A DNA stretch of 64,000 bases from Christiangramia flava JLT2011 (GCF_001951155.1 NZ_CP016359.1:3558001-3622000); one strand, 5' to 3'. Counted from the stretch's first letter, positions 53,016 to 61,872 are shown. Numbers and translations are program-made. Notes: a model not told the origin generated them from the letters alone.

Positions 53016-53885
53016 ATGAAAATTGGATTTATTGGCCTGGGAATTATGGGTAGCCGGATGGCGGCCAACCTTCAAAATGCCGGTTATGACCTGAAGGTAT
53101 ACAACCGCACTAAAAGCAAGGCACAACATTTACTGAAACAAGGTGCAGAATGGGCTAATACGCCTTCTGAGGCTGCCGAAGATGTACAGGTTCTTTTTAC
53201 AATGCTTGAAAACCCTCAGGTAGTGGAAGAACTAGCAACTGGCGATAATGGTTTTCTAGAAGGTTTACCCGAAAATGCCATTTGGGTAGATTCCAGCACC
53301 GTGAATCCATCCTTCAGTGAGAAAATGGCCAAGCTGGCCACTCAAAAGAATATCCGATTTCTGGACGCGCCGGTTTCCGGTTCCAAAGCTGCAGCAGCCG
53401 ATGCGCAATTGTTATTTCTCGTAGGAGGGGAGCAGCAAGACCTGGAAGAGGTGAAATCATTGCTGGACAAAATGGGAAAAGATGCCATTCATGTGGGACC
53501 ACACGGCAAAGGTTCGGCCATGAAAATTATGATCAACCAGCTTCTGGGACAAAGTATGCTGGCTTTTTCTGAAAGTCTGAATTTGGGAATGGCCATGGGA
53601 ATTGATAAAAAAACCGGGATGGATATTCTTTTGAAAACGCCCGTTACCGCGCCAATTCTTGATGTTTTCAGAAGCCGGATCGAAGAAAACAACTACGAGC
53701 CTAATTTCCCACTGAAGCATCTTCAGAAAGATTTGCATTTATTTACGGAAACCGCATACGAATATGGCCAGCCAAGCCCGCTTACCAATGCCGCGAAAGA
53801 AGTGTATGGGCTGGCAAAACATAAGAATATGGCCGACCTGGATTTTTCCGCAGTTTTTAAATATCTTAATGAAAAAGACTCCTGA
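53016..53885 (+). CDS. 3-hydroxyisobutyrate dehydrogenase-like oxidoreductase
   Basis: The 289-residue cytoplasmic protein is of the beta-hydroxyacid dehydrogenase family. The Rossmann motif is IGFIGLGIMGSRMAANL, followed by the NRTKSK loop typical of NADP binding. The substrate motif is FLDAPVSGSKAAA, and the catalytic Lys lies in GSAMKIMINQLLG. Family members oxidise 3-hydroxyisobutyrate, tartronate semialdehyde or glyoxylate-type substrates; succinic semialdehyde reductases are close. The substrate is not assigned. The start follows the promoter evidence. Confidence 0.87.
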   Translation: MKIGFIGLGIMGSRMAANLQNAGYDLKVYNRTKSKAQHLLKQGAEWANTPSEAAEDVQVLFTMLENPQVVEELATGDNGFLEGLPENAIWVDSSTVNPSFSEKMAKLATQKNIRFLDAPVSGSKAAAADAQLLFLVGGEQQDLEEVKSLLDKMGKDAIHVGPHGKGSAMKIMINQLLGQSMLAFSESLNLGMAMGIDKKTGMDILLKTPVTAPILDVFRSRIEENNYEPNFPLKHLQKDLHLFTETAYEYGQPSPLTNAAKEVYGLAKHKNMADLDFSAVFKYLNEKDS

Positions 53886-53951
53886 TCAAAGAATTAACGA
53901 TTTGAAACCAGAGATTTTCCGCATAAATTATTGAAAACCCTTTTTTTCGCG

Positions 53952-54104
53952 TACCTTTGAAAAAATTTCGGTGCAGGTTGAAAAACCATTGCTCTCGCTG
54001 AATAAATTCTTCAAAAGATAATCTTACACATTACATTTTCTGGTATTCGTTTAGTGGTTCAACGCATTGAAATTGCAAGGCGAATAGTAACATAAAATTT
54101 GTGA
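53952..54104 (+). promoter_or_regulatory. -7 box and long leader of the first cold-shock-domain gene
   Basis: TACCTTTG at 53952-53959 is a perfect TAnnTTTG -7 box. ATTG at 53932-53935 is closer than usual (16 bases). A start near 53966 gives a leader of about 140 bases, and near its end lies GGCGAATAGTAACAT (54079-54093), also found before the second cold-shock gene. Long leaders of cold-shock genes often fold to control translation with temperature. Confidence 0.5.
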
Positions 54105-54563
54105 ATGGCAAGATCCGGACAAACTCAAAACAAACGCGAAAAAGAAAAAAAGAAGCTTAAAAAGAAGAAGGAAAAAGAAGCCAGAAGGCTGGAGCGCAAA
54201 GAAAACTCCAATAAAGGCGGTTCCTTCGAAGATATGATTGCCTACGTGGATGCCAATGGTAATCTCACTGATACACCACCAGATTCATCGGAAAAAGTGG
54301 AGGTACAGGCAGAAGACATTGAAATTTCAGTACCCAAGAAAGAAGATCGCGAGGAGGAGGAAGTTATTCTGGACACCGAAGGAAAAGTCTCATTTTTCGA
54401 TCATTCTAAAGGTTTTGGATTCATCATTGGTAAAACTACCGGTGAAAAATACTTTGTTCACGTTAGCGGACTCGAGGAAGAGATCATGGAAAATGATAAG
54501 GTTTCTTTTGAACTGGAACAGGGAATGCGCGGCCTGAATGCTGTAAGAGTTAAAAAGCTGTAA
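54105..54563 (+). CDS. cold-shock-domain protein with basic N-terminal extension
   Basis: The 152-residue cytoplasmic protein has a lysine-rich helical start (residues 1-35: KREKEKKKLKKKKEKEARRL) and a middle acidic linker (residues ~38-88). The C-terminal cold-shock domain (residues ~89-152, TEGKVSFFDHSKGFGFII and KYFVHVSGL) holds the RNP1 (KGFGFI) and RNP2-like (YFVHV) motifs. It binds single-stranded nucleic acids, mainly RNA. The lysine-rich tail is an addition to the typical 65-70-residue Csp. It precedes a plain Csp gene by 224 bases, each with its own long leader. Confidence 0.87.
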   Translation: MARSGQTQNKREKEKKKLKKKKEKEARRLERKENSNKGGSFEDMIAYVDANGNLTDTPPDSSEKVEVQAEDIEISVPKKEDREEEEVILDTEGKVSFFDHSKGFGFIIGKTTGEKYFVHVSGLEEEIMENDKVSFELEQGMRGLNAVRVKKL

Positions 54564-54756
54564 ACCAGTAAAGAATATATTTTTACAAGATTTTGATAAT
54601 CATGCAAACTTATCCAAATATTTGCGCTAGGTTTGCACCGTAAATATTTTAGTTTTCTCCACTTTTTAAATTCCCAACGGAATTCTTTCTAGTAAGTTTA
54701 CTTCTCTATTTAATTATCATTGAAGATTGGAAGCCATACAATCTATAAACGAGCAT

Positions 54757-54772
54757 GGCAACATAGTAATAT
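54757..54772 (+). promoter_or_regulatory. leader element shared by both cold-shock genes
   Basis: GGCAACATAGTAATAT at 54757-54772 matches GGCGAATAGTAACAT before the first gene with one gap and few changes; both lie 12-16 bases before the ATG. The transcript likely starts after TAGGTTTG (54628-54635), a perfect -7 box, giving a leader of about 145 bases in parallel with the first gene. The element may form or hide the ribosome-binding site. Confidence 0.45.
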
Positions 54773-54787
54773 TTAATATGCAATATA

Positions 54788-54982
54788 ATGCAAGAAGGTA
54801 AAGTAAAATTTTTCAATAATACCAAAGGATTTGGTTTTATTAATTCAGACGATTCACAGGAAGATATCTTTGTACACCAAAGTGGTCTTATCGACGATAT
54901 TCGTGAAAATGACCGAGTGAGATTCGAGACAGAACAAGGTAGAAAAGGAATTAATGCTATTAATGTTGAGCTAATCGACTAA
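54788..54982 (+). CDS. cold-shock protein (CspA family)
   Basis: The 64-residue protein is a single cold-shock domain: EGKVKFFNNTKGFGFINSDD (RNP1 KGFGFI) and EDIFVHQSGLIDDI (RNP2 IFVHQ). It is an RNA chaperone that melts structured RNA after temperature downshift, in the cytoplasm. It shares a long leader element with the upstream cold-shock gene. It is followed by a bidirectional terminator, so it is its own unit. Confidence 0.93.
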   Translation: MQEGKVKFFNNTKGFGFINSDDSQEDIFVHQSGLIDDIRENDRVRFETEQGRKGINAINVELID

Positions 54983-55005
54983 GCGATAACCTGATATACA
55001 GAACT

Positions 55006-55030
55006 AAAGCCATCATTTGATGGCTTTTTT
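55006..55030 (+). terminator. terminator after cspA-like gene
   Basis: AAAGCCATCA/TGATGGCTTT (55006-55015 with 55018-55027) is a perfect ten-base stem followed by TTTTTT. The last base pair adjoins the stop of the CDF gene on the other strand, so it probably works in both directions. Confidence 0.8.
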
Positions 55031-55959
55031 TATGCAATTTTCGGTTCCAAATGATTGGTTGTTTGAATATAGACTTCCCTAATTTTGGGATGTTTTTCCT
55101 TGATCTCTTTCCGAAGCTTGTCAATGATCTCTTCCGCTTCCACCAGCTGCAAATCATCTGTAATATCTACTTCAACAATAAGTAAAATTTGATCCGGACT
55201 AAAATGCATCGTCTGCGGAATATTCGAATTCAAGATATGCGGGTTAGAATTGATGATCCTATCCACATCTTCGATCACTTCCGGCTGGGCACTTTCTCCC
55301 AGTAACAGGCCTTTGCTTTCATGGGCCAGAAAAGTTGCCACCGTTAATAGAATCGCACCGATAACTATGGAAGCGCCACCGTCTATTAGTGGGTTATCCA
55401 GTTCCTGAGCCAGGAACACCCCCAGAAGAGCGATAAATAGGCCAGTGACTGCAGCGGTATCTTCAATAATTACCGCAAACGTGGAGGCGTCTTTACTACG
55501 GATGATATTTTTGATCAGGTTCTTGGATTTCGTCTTCCTCGATTTATTGAAGGTCCGCACAGCAATTACTAAAGAAGTTCCTTCGAATAAGATCGCAGCG
55601 ACCAGCACGATATAATTCCAGGTAGGATCTTCCATGGTATGAGGATCCTGAAGGGCGTGTACACCTTCATAGATCGCAAAACCACCACCGAGCGCAAAAA
55701 TCAGGATACTCACCACAAAACTCCAGAAATATACTTCCTTCCCGTATCCAAATGGATGTTGTTTATCTGGTTTCTGTTTGGATTTTTTAATGCCGAGTAA
55801 CAATAGTAAACCATTACCCGTATCAACCAGCGAATGAATTCCTTCCGCCAGCATCGCTGAACTTCCGGTGAAAAATGAAGCTATGAATTTGCTGATTGCG
55901 ATTAGAATATTTGCTGCGATCGCTCCGTAAATAGCGATGTTCGATCCTCCTGCTGCCAT
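55030..55959 (-). CDS. cation diffusion facilitator (CDF) metal transporter
   Basis: The 309-residue inner-membrane protein starts at the ATG complementary to 55957-55959 (MAAGGSNIAIYGAIAANI). Six membrane segments are visible. Metal-site residues are HSLVDTGNG on TM2 and a helix-5 set (IEDTAAVTGLFIA). A KQHPFGYGKEVYFWS loop and a cytoplasmic C-terminal domain (residues ~205-300) follow. The family exports Zn, Fe, Co, Cd or Mn in exchange for protons; the metal is not decided. It is convergent with the cold-shock gene; a longer start at 56004 adds a poor tail. Confidence 0.87.
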   Translation of the reverse strand: MAAGGSNIAIYGAIAANILIAISKFIASFFTGSSAMLAEGIHSLVDTGNGLLLLLGIKKSKQKPDKQHPFGYGKEVYFWSFVVSILIFALGGGFAIYEGVHALQDPHTMEDPTWNYIVLVAAILFEGTSLVIAVRTFNKSRKTKSKNLIKNIIRSKDASTFAVIIEDTAAVTGLFIALLGVFLAQELDNPLIDGGASIVIGAILLTVATFLAHESKGLLLGESAQPEVIEDVDRIINSNPHILNSNIPQTMHFSPDQILLIVEVDITDDLQLVEAEEIIDKLRKEIKEKHPKIREVYIQTTNHLEPKIA

Positions 55960-56093
55960 GGGTAGATTTTTAGTGAATGTACAATTCTGAAGAAACACGA
56001 CCACGGTCTTTTGGATTTCTTTAATAGATAAACTTTCCCAGGTTTTAACCTGAATTGTTTATTTTTAGAAATCATCCAACAAAATTTACATTT

Positions 56094-58922
56094 ATGAGAA
56101 ACAAATACCTTTTGTTCCTGGTAACGGTTGTTGCCGGAAATATACTATTCAGTCAGTCACAAAACGCAACAAATACTGCAAGCGACTTTAAAATAGATTA
56201 TGAAAAATTCACTTTAGATAACGGTCTCGAAGTGATTCTGCATGAGGATCATAGCGACCCAATTGTGGCAGTAGCTACCATGATGCACGTAGGTTCCAAT
56301 AGAGAAAAACCTGGTAAGACCGGCTTTGCCCATTTCTTTGAGCACATGAGCTTTAATGATTCGGAAAATGTGCCTCGCGGTGCTAACCGTAAGATGATCC
56401 CGGAGTGGGGTGGAAGTCGAAATGGTGGAACCTGGAGCGATGGAACCGTATATTATGAAGTAGTCCCGAAAGATGCTTTTGAAAAGATCCTGTGGATCGA
56501 CTCTGATCGATTTGGATACATGATCAACACGGTAACGCAGGCAGCGCTAGAGCGTGAAAAACAGGTCGTGAAAAATGAAAAACGGGAACGCGTGGATAAC
56601 TCTCCTTACGGTTATACTGATGAAGTAATCAGGAAAAATCTCTATCCGAAAGACCATCCTTACAACTGGACGGTTATTGGTCAACTACCAGATCTTCAAT
56701 CGGCCACCCTGGAAGATGTCAAGGAATTTTATAACCAATATTATGGAGCCAGTAATGCCTCACTAGTCATTGCCGGGGATATCGATGTGGAAAAGACCAA
56801 GGAGCTAGTGAAGAGATGGTTTGGAGAAATCCCCGGCGGCCCTGAAGTGGCTCCAATAGAAGCAAAACCCGTACAACTGCAAGAAACAAAATCGCTCTAT
56901 TTTGAAGATAATTTTGCCAAATTACCGGAACTAAGAATGGTATTCCCAACGGTAGAAGATTACAACAAAGACATGTATGCCTTGCAAATTCTGGGACAGC
57001 TGTTGAGTGGAAGCAAAAAATCACCCTTGTACAAAAGCGTGGTAGAAGAGGCAAAATTGGCTCCCAATGTGGGAACTTATCAAAGCAGCAATGAGCTGGC
57101 CGGTGAATTCATCTTCCGCGTTCGAGCCAATGCAAATACCGATCTGGATAGCGTGAAGCTGGCAATCGAAAAAGGTCTTTCAGATTTTGAAAAGAATGGC
57201 GTTGACCATCAGGAATTAAAACGCATCAAGGCTGAACTCGAAACTCAGTTATACCAGGGTGTAAGCACCATTCTGAATAAAGCATTCCAGTTGGTACAGG
57301 ATAATGAATTCAACAATGATCCTGGTTACATCAGTAAAACTGCGGAATTGACCAATGCAGTTTCAGCAGCAGATGTGATGAATGTCTACCAGAAATACAT
57401 TCAGGATAAAGCCTATGTCATGACCAGTTTTGTGCCAAAAGGAAACGTGGATCTGGCTGTATCGGGTTCCGAAGAAGCTGAAGTATGGATTGAGGAAGTA
57501 AAAAGCGATGTTGCAAGCGAAGAAGTTAGCCAGGGTGAAGAAGCCGATTATCAGAAAACAGAGTCAAAATATGACCGCAGCGAGCCTGATTTTGGGGAGT
57601 TGCCACTGTTTCAATCTCCTGAGGTGTGGACAGCCGAACTCTCTAATGGTATGGAAATCTATGGAATTGAGAATCGGGAAGTACCACTGGTCCAATTCGA
57701 CATTAGTATTCCCGGAGGACAGCTACTGGATCCTGAAAACAAACCGGGTGTCGCGTCCCTATTAACCGATTTGATGATGCAGGGAACCGCGTCTAAAACG
57801 CCGGCCGAACTGGAGGAAGCAATAGGTCTTTTGGGAGCTAGTATTTATATGTATAGTTCCAACGAAGACCTTCATATTACTGGAACCTGTCTGGCCAAAA
57901 ATTTTGAACCTACCATGGAACTGGTTCAGGAGATCATGCTGGAACCACGATGGGATGAAAAGGAGTTCGACCGATTGAAAAGCGCGCTGCAAACCAATCT
58001 GAAAGGTATGGAAGCCAATCCGCAGGCGATCGCTCAGACTGTTTTTTATAGACTGCTCTATGGAAAAGATAACAGTTTTGGCGTGCCGGGAATGGGAACT
58101 ATGGAATCTGCTCAGGCTATTACAATAGCGGACTTACAGGCCTATTATTCCCAATTAGCTCCAGAAAATGCGAGTTTTCATGTGGTTGGGTCAATTACCA
58201 AACCCGAAGTTCAGCAAACACTCCAGGATTTTTCTGCCAGTTGGAAAAATGCATCGCCTGAGATAGCCAATGATGAGATTCAGCCGGAAGGAGAAGGAGG
58301 GAAGCTCTATTTTATCGATGTGCCAGATGCCAAGCAATCGGTTATCCTCATTGGGAAGCTCGTGCTTTCCGGAGAAGACAGCGATGCGGCAAAACTGAAT
58401 TTTGCCAATGAAATTCTTGGTGGCGGCTCCAGCGGGAAATTGTTTCAAACCCTGCGGATCGAAAAAGGCTATACTTACGGTGCGTATTCCGGCATTTCAG
58501 ATAACCTGGAAGTTTCTCCATTTTATATCCGTACCAGCGTAAGAGCCAATGCAACGCTATCTTCTCTGGAAATTATTGAGGAAATGGTTCAGAATTACGC
58601 AGCCGATTTTGGGGCGGAAGAAGTAAAACTTACCCAGAACAAACTGCTCAAAGAAAACACCCGCGCTTATGAAAGCCTCGGTGCAAAGCTGGGCATTTTA
58701 AGAGAAATCAGTAAATATGGCAAAGATCCTTCTTATATTGAAGATATGCAGGAAGAGTTGATGGAGATGAAAGAAGAAGATTTTAAGGAGGTGATCAATG
58801 AATATCTTTCAGAATATGAAATGATTTATGTGGTGGTTGGTGATAAGGCCACGCAATTGGAAGAAGTGAAAAAACTTGGAAAACCGGTTGTGGAGCTGGA
58901 TATCCACGGAAACAAAATCTAA
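56094..58922 (+). CDS. two-domain M16 family metallopeptidase
   Basis: The 942-residue protein starts at the ATG at 56094 with a signal peptide (MRNKYLLFLVTVVAGNILFS). The N-terminal M16 domain holds the inverted zinc motif HFFEH (residues 80-84), and a distal E (a typical ~70-80 residues later) is in the ALEREKQVVKNEKRERV segment. The C-terminal M16 half (from about residue 500, VPLVQFDISIPGGQLLDPEN) has lost the zinc motif, as is normal in this arrangement. It would cleave peptides in the periplasm. It is monocistronic, with a strong terminator. Confidence 0.9.
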   Translation: MRNKYLLFLVTVVAGNILFSQSQNATNTASDFKIDYEKFTLDNGLEVILHEDHSDPIVAVATMMHVGSNREKPGKTGFAHFFEHMSFNDSENVPRGANRKMIPEWGGSRNGGTWSDGTVYYEVVPKDAFEKILWIDSDRFGYMINTVTQAALEREKQVVKNEKRERVDNSPYGYTDEVIRKNLYPKDHPYNWTVIGQLPDLQSATLEDVKEFYNQYYGASNASLVIAGDIDVEKTKELVKRWFGEIPGGPEVAPIEAKPVQLQETKSLYFEDNFAKLPELRMVFPTVEDYNKDMYALQILGQLLSGSKKSPLYKSVVEEAKLAPNVGTYQSSNELAGEFIFRVRANANTDLDSVKLAIEKGLSDFEKNGVDHQELKRIKAELETQLYQGVSTILNKAFQLVQDNEFNNDPGYISKTAELTNAVSAADVMNVYQKYIQDKAYVMTSFVPKGNVDLAVSGSEEAEVWIEEVKSDVASEEVSQGEEADYQKTESKYDRSEPDFGELPLFQSPEVWTAELSNGMEIYGIENREVPLVQFDISIPGGQLLDPENKPGVASLLTDLMMQGTASKTPAELEEAIGLLGASIYMYSSNEDLHITGTCLAKNFEPTMELVQEIMLEPRWDEKEFDRLKSALQTNLKGMEANPQAIAQTVFYRLLYGKDNSFGVPGMGTMESAQAITIADLQAYYSQLAPENASFHVVGSITKPEVQQTLQDFSASWKNASPEIANDEIQPEGEGGKLYFIDVPDAKQSVILIGKLVLSGEDSDAAKLNFANEILGGGSSGKLFQTLRIEKGYTYGAYSGISDNLEVSPFYIRTSVRANATLSSLEIIEEMVQNYAADFGAEEVKLTQNKLLKENTRAYESLGAKLGILREISKYGKDPSYIEDMQEELMEMKEEDFKEVINEYLSEYEMIYVVVGDKATQLEEVKKLGKPVVELDIHGNKI

Positions 58923-58941
58923 GGTTTACATTAGTGATATT

Positions 58942-58978
58942 AAAAAGCACAGCTCTTTGAGTTTGTGCTTTTTTTTTG
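58942..58978 (+). terminator. terminator of the M16 protease gene
   Basis: AAAAAGCACA pairs with TGTGCTTTTT around a 12-base loop (58942-58973), followed by a run of T. It stands 20 bases after the stop codon. Confidence 0.8.
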
Positions 58979-59047
58979 CTTTTTTCAGAAAACAGAATTC
59001 TGCTGAATGGTTACATTTGAAAGTCAATAAGTTTATCCCAATATCCC

Positions 59048-60325
59048 ATGCCTAAAACCGATCCTTATGCGGCGCTGCGTTACGGTGAATTCCGAATGTT
59101 TTTGCTGTTGCGATTCGCTTTTGTTTTCGCACGTACCATGCAGTTCATCGTGATTGAATGGGAAGTGTATAATCTTACGAAAGATCCGTTTTCATTGGGG
59201 ATTATTGGACTTATGGAGGTAATTCCCGCAGTTTCCTTAGCGCTTTTTGCCGGTCATATCGTGGATCAAAAAGAAAAAAAAGGCTTATTACTGAAGTGTT
59301 TACTGGGATTTTCAGTGATCAGCATTGGATTATTCCTGTTAACCTGGCCAACGGTAACTGATGGACTGAGTACCAAATTCACCCTTTATGCCATATACTT
59401 CCTCATTTTCATCGGCGGTATCGTAAGGGCATTTCTTGGGCCTGTCAACTTCTCGTTATTCGGGCTCATCGTTCCTAAAAAGATCTATCCCAACGCGGCA
59501 ACCTGGAACAGTTCCGTGTGGCAGCTCGCATCTGTATTAGGCCCGGCTCTGGCAGGTTTCAGTATTCACTGGATTGGGGTACACTGGTCCATGCTGCTGA
59601 TTTTCGGTTTTGTGATCATTGCGTTATTGTGTCTAACGGCCATTTCAAAAAAACCGATTCTGAATCCAAAAATTGGGGAGCCAGTTTTCAAAAGTTTAAA
59701 AGAAGGTATTTATTTTGTCTTTCGTAAAAAAGTCATTTTTGGTGCCATTGCCCTGGATATGGTCGCCGTGCTCTTTGGCGGAGCAGTGGCGCTATTACCG
59801 GTTTTCGCACAGGATATTCTGAAAGTAGGAGCCCAGGGATTTGGCATTTTACGGGCAGCTCCGGCAGTGGGTGCGGTCATCATCATGTTCACTTCGGCCT
59901 ACTACCCGCTGAATAAACGAGCCGGGATGAAATTGCTTCTAGCCGTTTTCGGTTTTGGTCTCAGTATCATCCTCTTCGGAATTTCTGAATATTTCTGGCT
60001 CTCGGTTTTCGCACTATTCTTAAGCGGTATTACTGATGGGGTTTCCATGGTCATCAGGCAAACCATTCTGCAACTAAAAACACCCGATCATATGCGGGGC
60101 AGGGTTTCTTCAGTGAATTCTATTTTCGTAGGATCTTCCAATGAACTGGGAGCTTTCGAGAGCGGACTTACCGCCAGGTTAATGGGAACAGTCCCTGCAG
60201 TAGTATTTGGTGGAAGTATGACCTTACTAACAGTTCTTGGTATGGGCGGTATTTTCCCCTCTTTCAGAAAACTGGATTTGCAAAAAGATGTGGAAGCGCA
60301 TGAAAGGGAAGGGGAAGAGGCCTAA
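59048..60325 (+). CDS. MFS transporter
   Basis: The 425-residue inner-membrane protein has 12 likely helices of the major facilitator superfamily (MFS_3/EntS-like): GEFRMFLLLRFAFVFARTMQ at the start, LFAGHIVDQKEKKGLLLKCL as the A-motif-like loop, and TPDHMRGRVSSVNSIFVG as a late motif. EntS-type relatives export siderophores or drugs; cargo is unknown here. A perfect TACATTTG -7 box lies at 59012-59019. Its end overlaps the GNAT gene by four bases (CTAA). Confidence 0.86.
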   Translation: MPKTDPYAALRYGEFRMFLLLRFAFVFARTMQFIVIEWEVYNLTKDPFSLGIIGLMEVIPAVSLALFAGHIVDQKEKKGLLLKCLLGFSVISIGLFLLTWPTVTDGLSTKFTLYAIYFLIFIGGIVRAFLGPVNFSLFGLIVPKKIYPNAATWNSSVWQLASVLGPALAGFSIHWIGVHWSMLLIFGFVIIALLCLTAISKKPILNPKIGEPVFKSLKEGIYFVFRKKVIFGAIALDMVAVLFGGAVALLPVFAQDILKVGAQGFGILRAAPAVGAVIIMFTSAYYPLNKRAGMKLLLAVFGFGLSIILFGISEYFWLSVFALFLSGITDGVSMVIRQTILQLKTPDHMRGRVSSVNSIFVGSSNELGAFESGLTARLMGTVPAVVFGGSMTLLTVLGMGGIFPSFRKLDLQKDVEAHEREGEEA

Positions 60326-60771
60326 AATTTCTTCTGAAAACACAGGCTGTTTTCCATATTTTCATACGGCGGATAATTTGGAATAACCTGATATGCTAAT
60401 TTTTGATAAAATGCCACCGCTTCAGTCTGGCGCTTTCCGGTTTCAAGATAAACTTCAGCAAAACCTAATGATTCAGCCCAATTCTCCAATTCCCGAAGAA
60501 TCATAGAAGCCAAACCCTGGTTTCGATATTCCGGTTTTACATACATCCGCTTGATCTCTACGGAATCGCTTCCGAATTTCTTAAAAGCCCCACAGCCCAC
60601 AGGAACATTTTCCGCATAAGCCACAATCACATGGTCTAACTGGTCCAGTTTGTTGAACTGATCGTAAAAACCATGCTCATCGCCATCACAAACTGCCAGG
60701 TACTTATCTAAATCCTGAACGAGTTTGCGAAAATCGGCATTTTCAGAATTGGTTTGTTGAAGTTGGATCAT
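60322..60771 (-). CDS. GNAT-family N-acetyltransferase
   Basis: The 149-residue cytoplasmic enzyme starts at the ATG complementary to 60769-60771; the longer in-frame ATG at 60909 would overlap the divergent lipoprotein start and reads through a Lys/Ile-rich stretch that is not part of the family. The acetyl-CoA loop is VKPEYRNQGLASMILRELE, and the late YLETGKRQTEAVAFYQKLAY motif is typical. Substrate is unknown (amino acids, peptides or small amines). Convergent with the MFS gene and divergent from the PepSY lipoprotein. Confidence 0.87.
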   Translation of the reverse strand: MIQLQQTNSENADFRKLVQDLDKYLAVCDGDEHGFYDQFNKLDQLDHVIVAYAENVPVGCGAFKKFGSDSVEIKRMYVKPEYRNQGLASMILRELENWAESLGFAEVYLETGKRQTEAVAFYQKLAYQVIPNYPPYENMENSLCFQKKF

Positions 60772-60877
60772 CTTGGAGATTTTAGGAATAAAATAACTTT
60801 TTATCACCGTGACTTTTAGCAGAATCTTAGCGATTTGCCCTTCAAAGCTATCGTAAATTTGGATAAAACCAATAATT

Positions 60878-61345
60878 ATGAAAAGATTTAGTTTTTTAAT
60901 CCTGGCCATTTTTTCAGTAAGCCTGCTGAGCTGCCAGGAAAAGAAAAAGGACCAAAAAAGTGAAAAAGATGGAGCTCCGTTAGCGGTTCAAGAAAATTTC
61001 CAAAAGAAATATCCGGGAGAAGACGATCCCGACTGGAAACAGGATGACCACGATTACTGGGAAGCTCATTTCAAAAAAGACGGGATCAAATACCGGGCCG
61101 ATTTTAATGCTGATGGAAGTTGGGTCGAGACAGAAAATAGTATTGATAAAGAGGAACTTCCAGAAGTGGTGAAACAAATTATTGAAGAAAAATATGCTGA
61201 CCGTGAAATCACTGAAGTGGAACATGTGATGAATGCGAAGGAAGGTGAATTCTATGATGTGGAATTCAAGCAAAAAGGAAAAAACATGGACGTGGAATTT
61301 CGTAAAGACGGAAGTATCATAAAAGTTGAAAATCGTAAGGACTAG
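60878..61345 (+). CDS. PepSY-like domain lipoprotein
   Basis: The 155-residue protein has a lipobox (FSVSLLSC, Cys at about residue 19), then a charged KKKDQKSEKDG linker. Two repeats of the putative-beta-lactamase-inhibitor-like PepSY-like family (PF11396) follow: YWEAHFKKDGIKYRADFNADG and YDVEFKQKGKNMDVEFRKDG. The outer-membrane-anchored periplasmic protein has unknown function. It has a perfect TAAATTTG -7 box at 60854-60861 and TTTG at 60834-60837 (spacer only 16). Confidence 0.82.
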   Translation: MKRFSFLILAIFSVSLLSCQEKKKDQKSEKDGAPLAVQENFQKKYPGEDDPDWKQDDHDYWEAHFKKDGIKYRADFNADGSWVETENSIDKEELPEVVKQIIEEKYADREITEVEHVMNAKEGEFYDVEFKQKGKNMDVEFRKDGSIIKVENRKD

Positions 61346-61362
61346 AACGCTTAGTGGTAGCT

Positions 61363-61872
61363 TTAATTTTCCCTGGTATATTGATGGATGACATTGGCAT
61401 GCCGGGGAAATTTTTTTAATAATTCTTCACGTTTAGGTATGTAAAAATCATCAAAATCAAAACCTGGAGCTACGGTACAACCAACCAAAGCAAAGGAATC
61501 TGGTTCCTGGACGCTGGCCGCAAAATAATTTCCTCCCGGAATAACATATTGCAAATGCTCATTTTTCTGAAGATTATTTCCAATCATTATTTCTGAATGT
61601 TCACCAGATGCGGAAATGATTTGCAGACTGATTCCTGAGCCTTGATAAAAATGCCAGATTTCATCCTGGTAAATTTTATGAAATGCTGAAAAACTTTCTG
61701 AAGTCAAAAGAAAATAAATACTTGTACAAACATTGCGATCTCCAGAATAATTATTTTTGAGAGCTTTCTTCGGAATGATCTCAGGACTTCTATAGATCTC
61801 GCGAAAGTAACCGCCTTCAGGATGTGGCTGTAATTGCAGTTTGTCAATAATAGTCTGAATATCTTTCCTCAT
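61363..61872 (-). CDS. cupin (DUF985) domain protein
   Basis: The 169-residue protein is a single cupin of the DUF985 family: LQPHPEGGYFREIYRSPE at the start, SIYFLLTSESFSAFHKIYQD, EIWHFYQGSGISLQII and a late GCTVAPGFDFDDFYIP. The His/Glu metal-site residues of cupins are present in HPEGG and EIWHFYQG. Its role is unknown; relatives are thought to be small-molecule enzymes or binders. The neighbour is the DUF4251 gene, 62 bases upstream. It probably has a separate promoter. Confidence 0.85.
   Translation of the reverse strand: MRKDIQTIIDKLQLQPHPEGGYFREIYRSPEIIPKKALKNNYSGDRNVCTSIYFLLTSESFSAFHKIYQDEIWHFYQGSGISLQIISASGEHSEIMIGNNLQKNEHLQYVIPGGNYFAASVQEPDSFALVGCTVAPGFDFDDFYIPKREELLKKFPRHANVIHQYTREN

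Noticed and set aside
60772..60909. 46-residue N-terminal extension of the GNAT protein
   Set aside because: Covers the divergent lipoprotein promoter and start and is unlike GNAT family N-termini.
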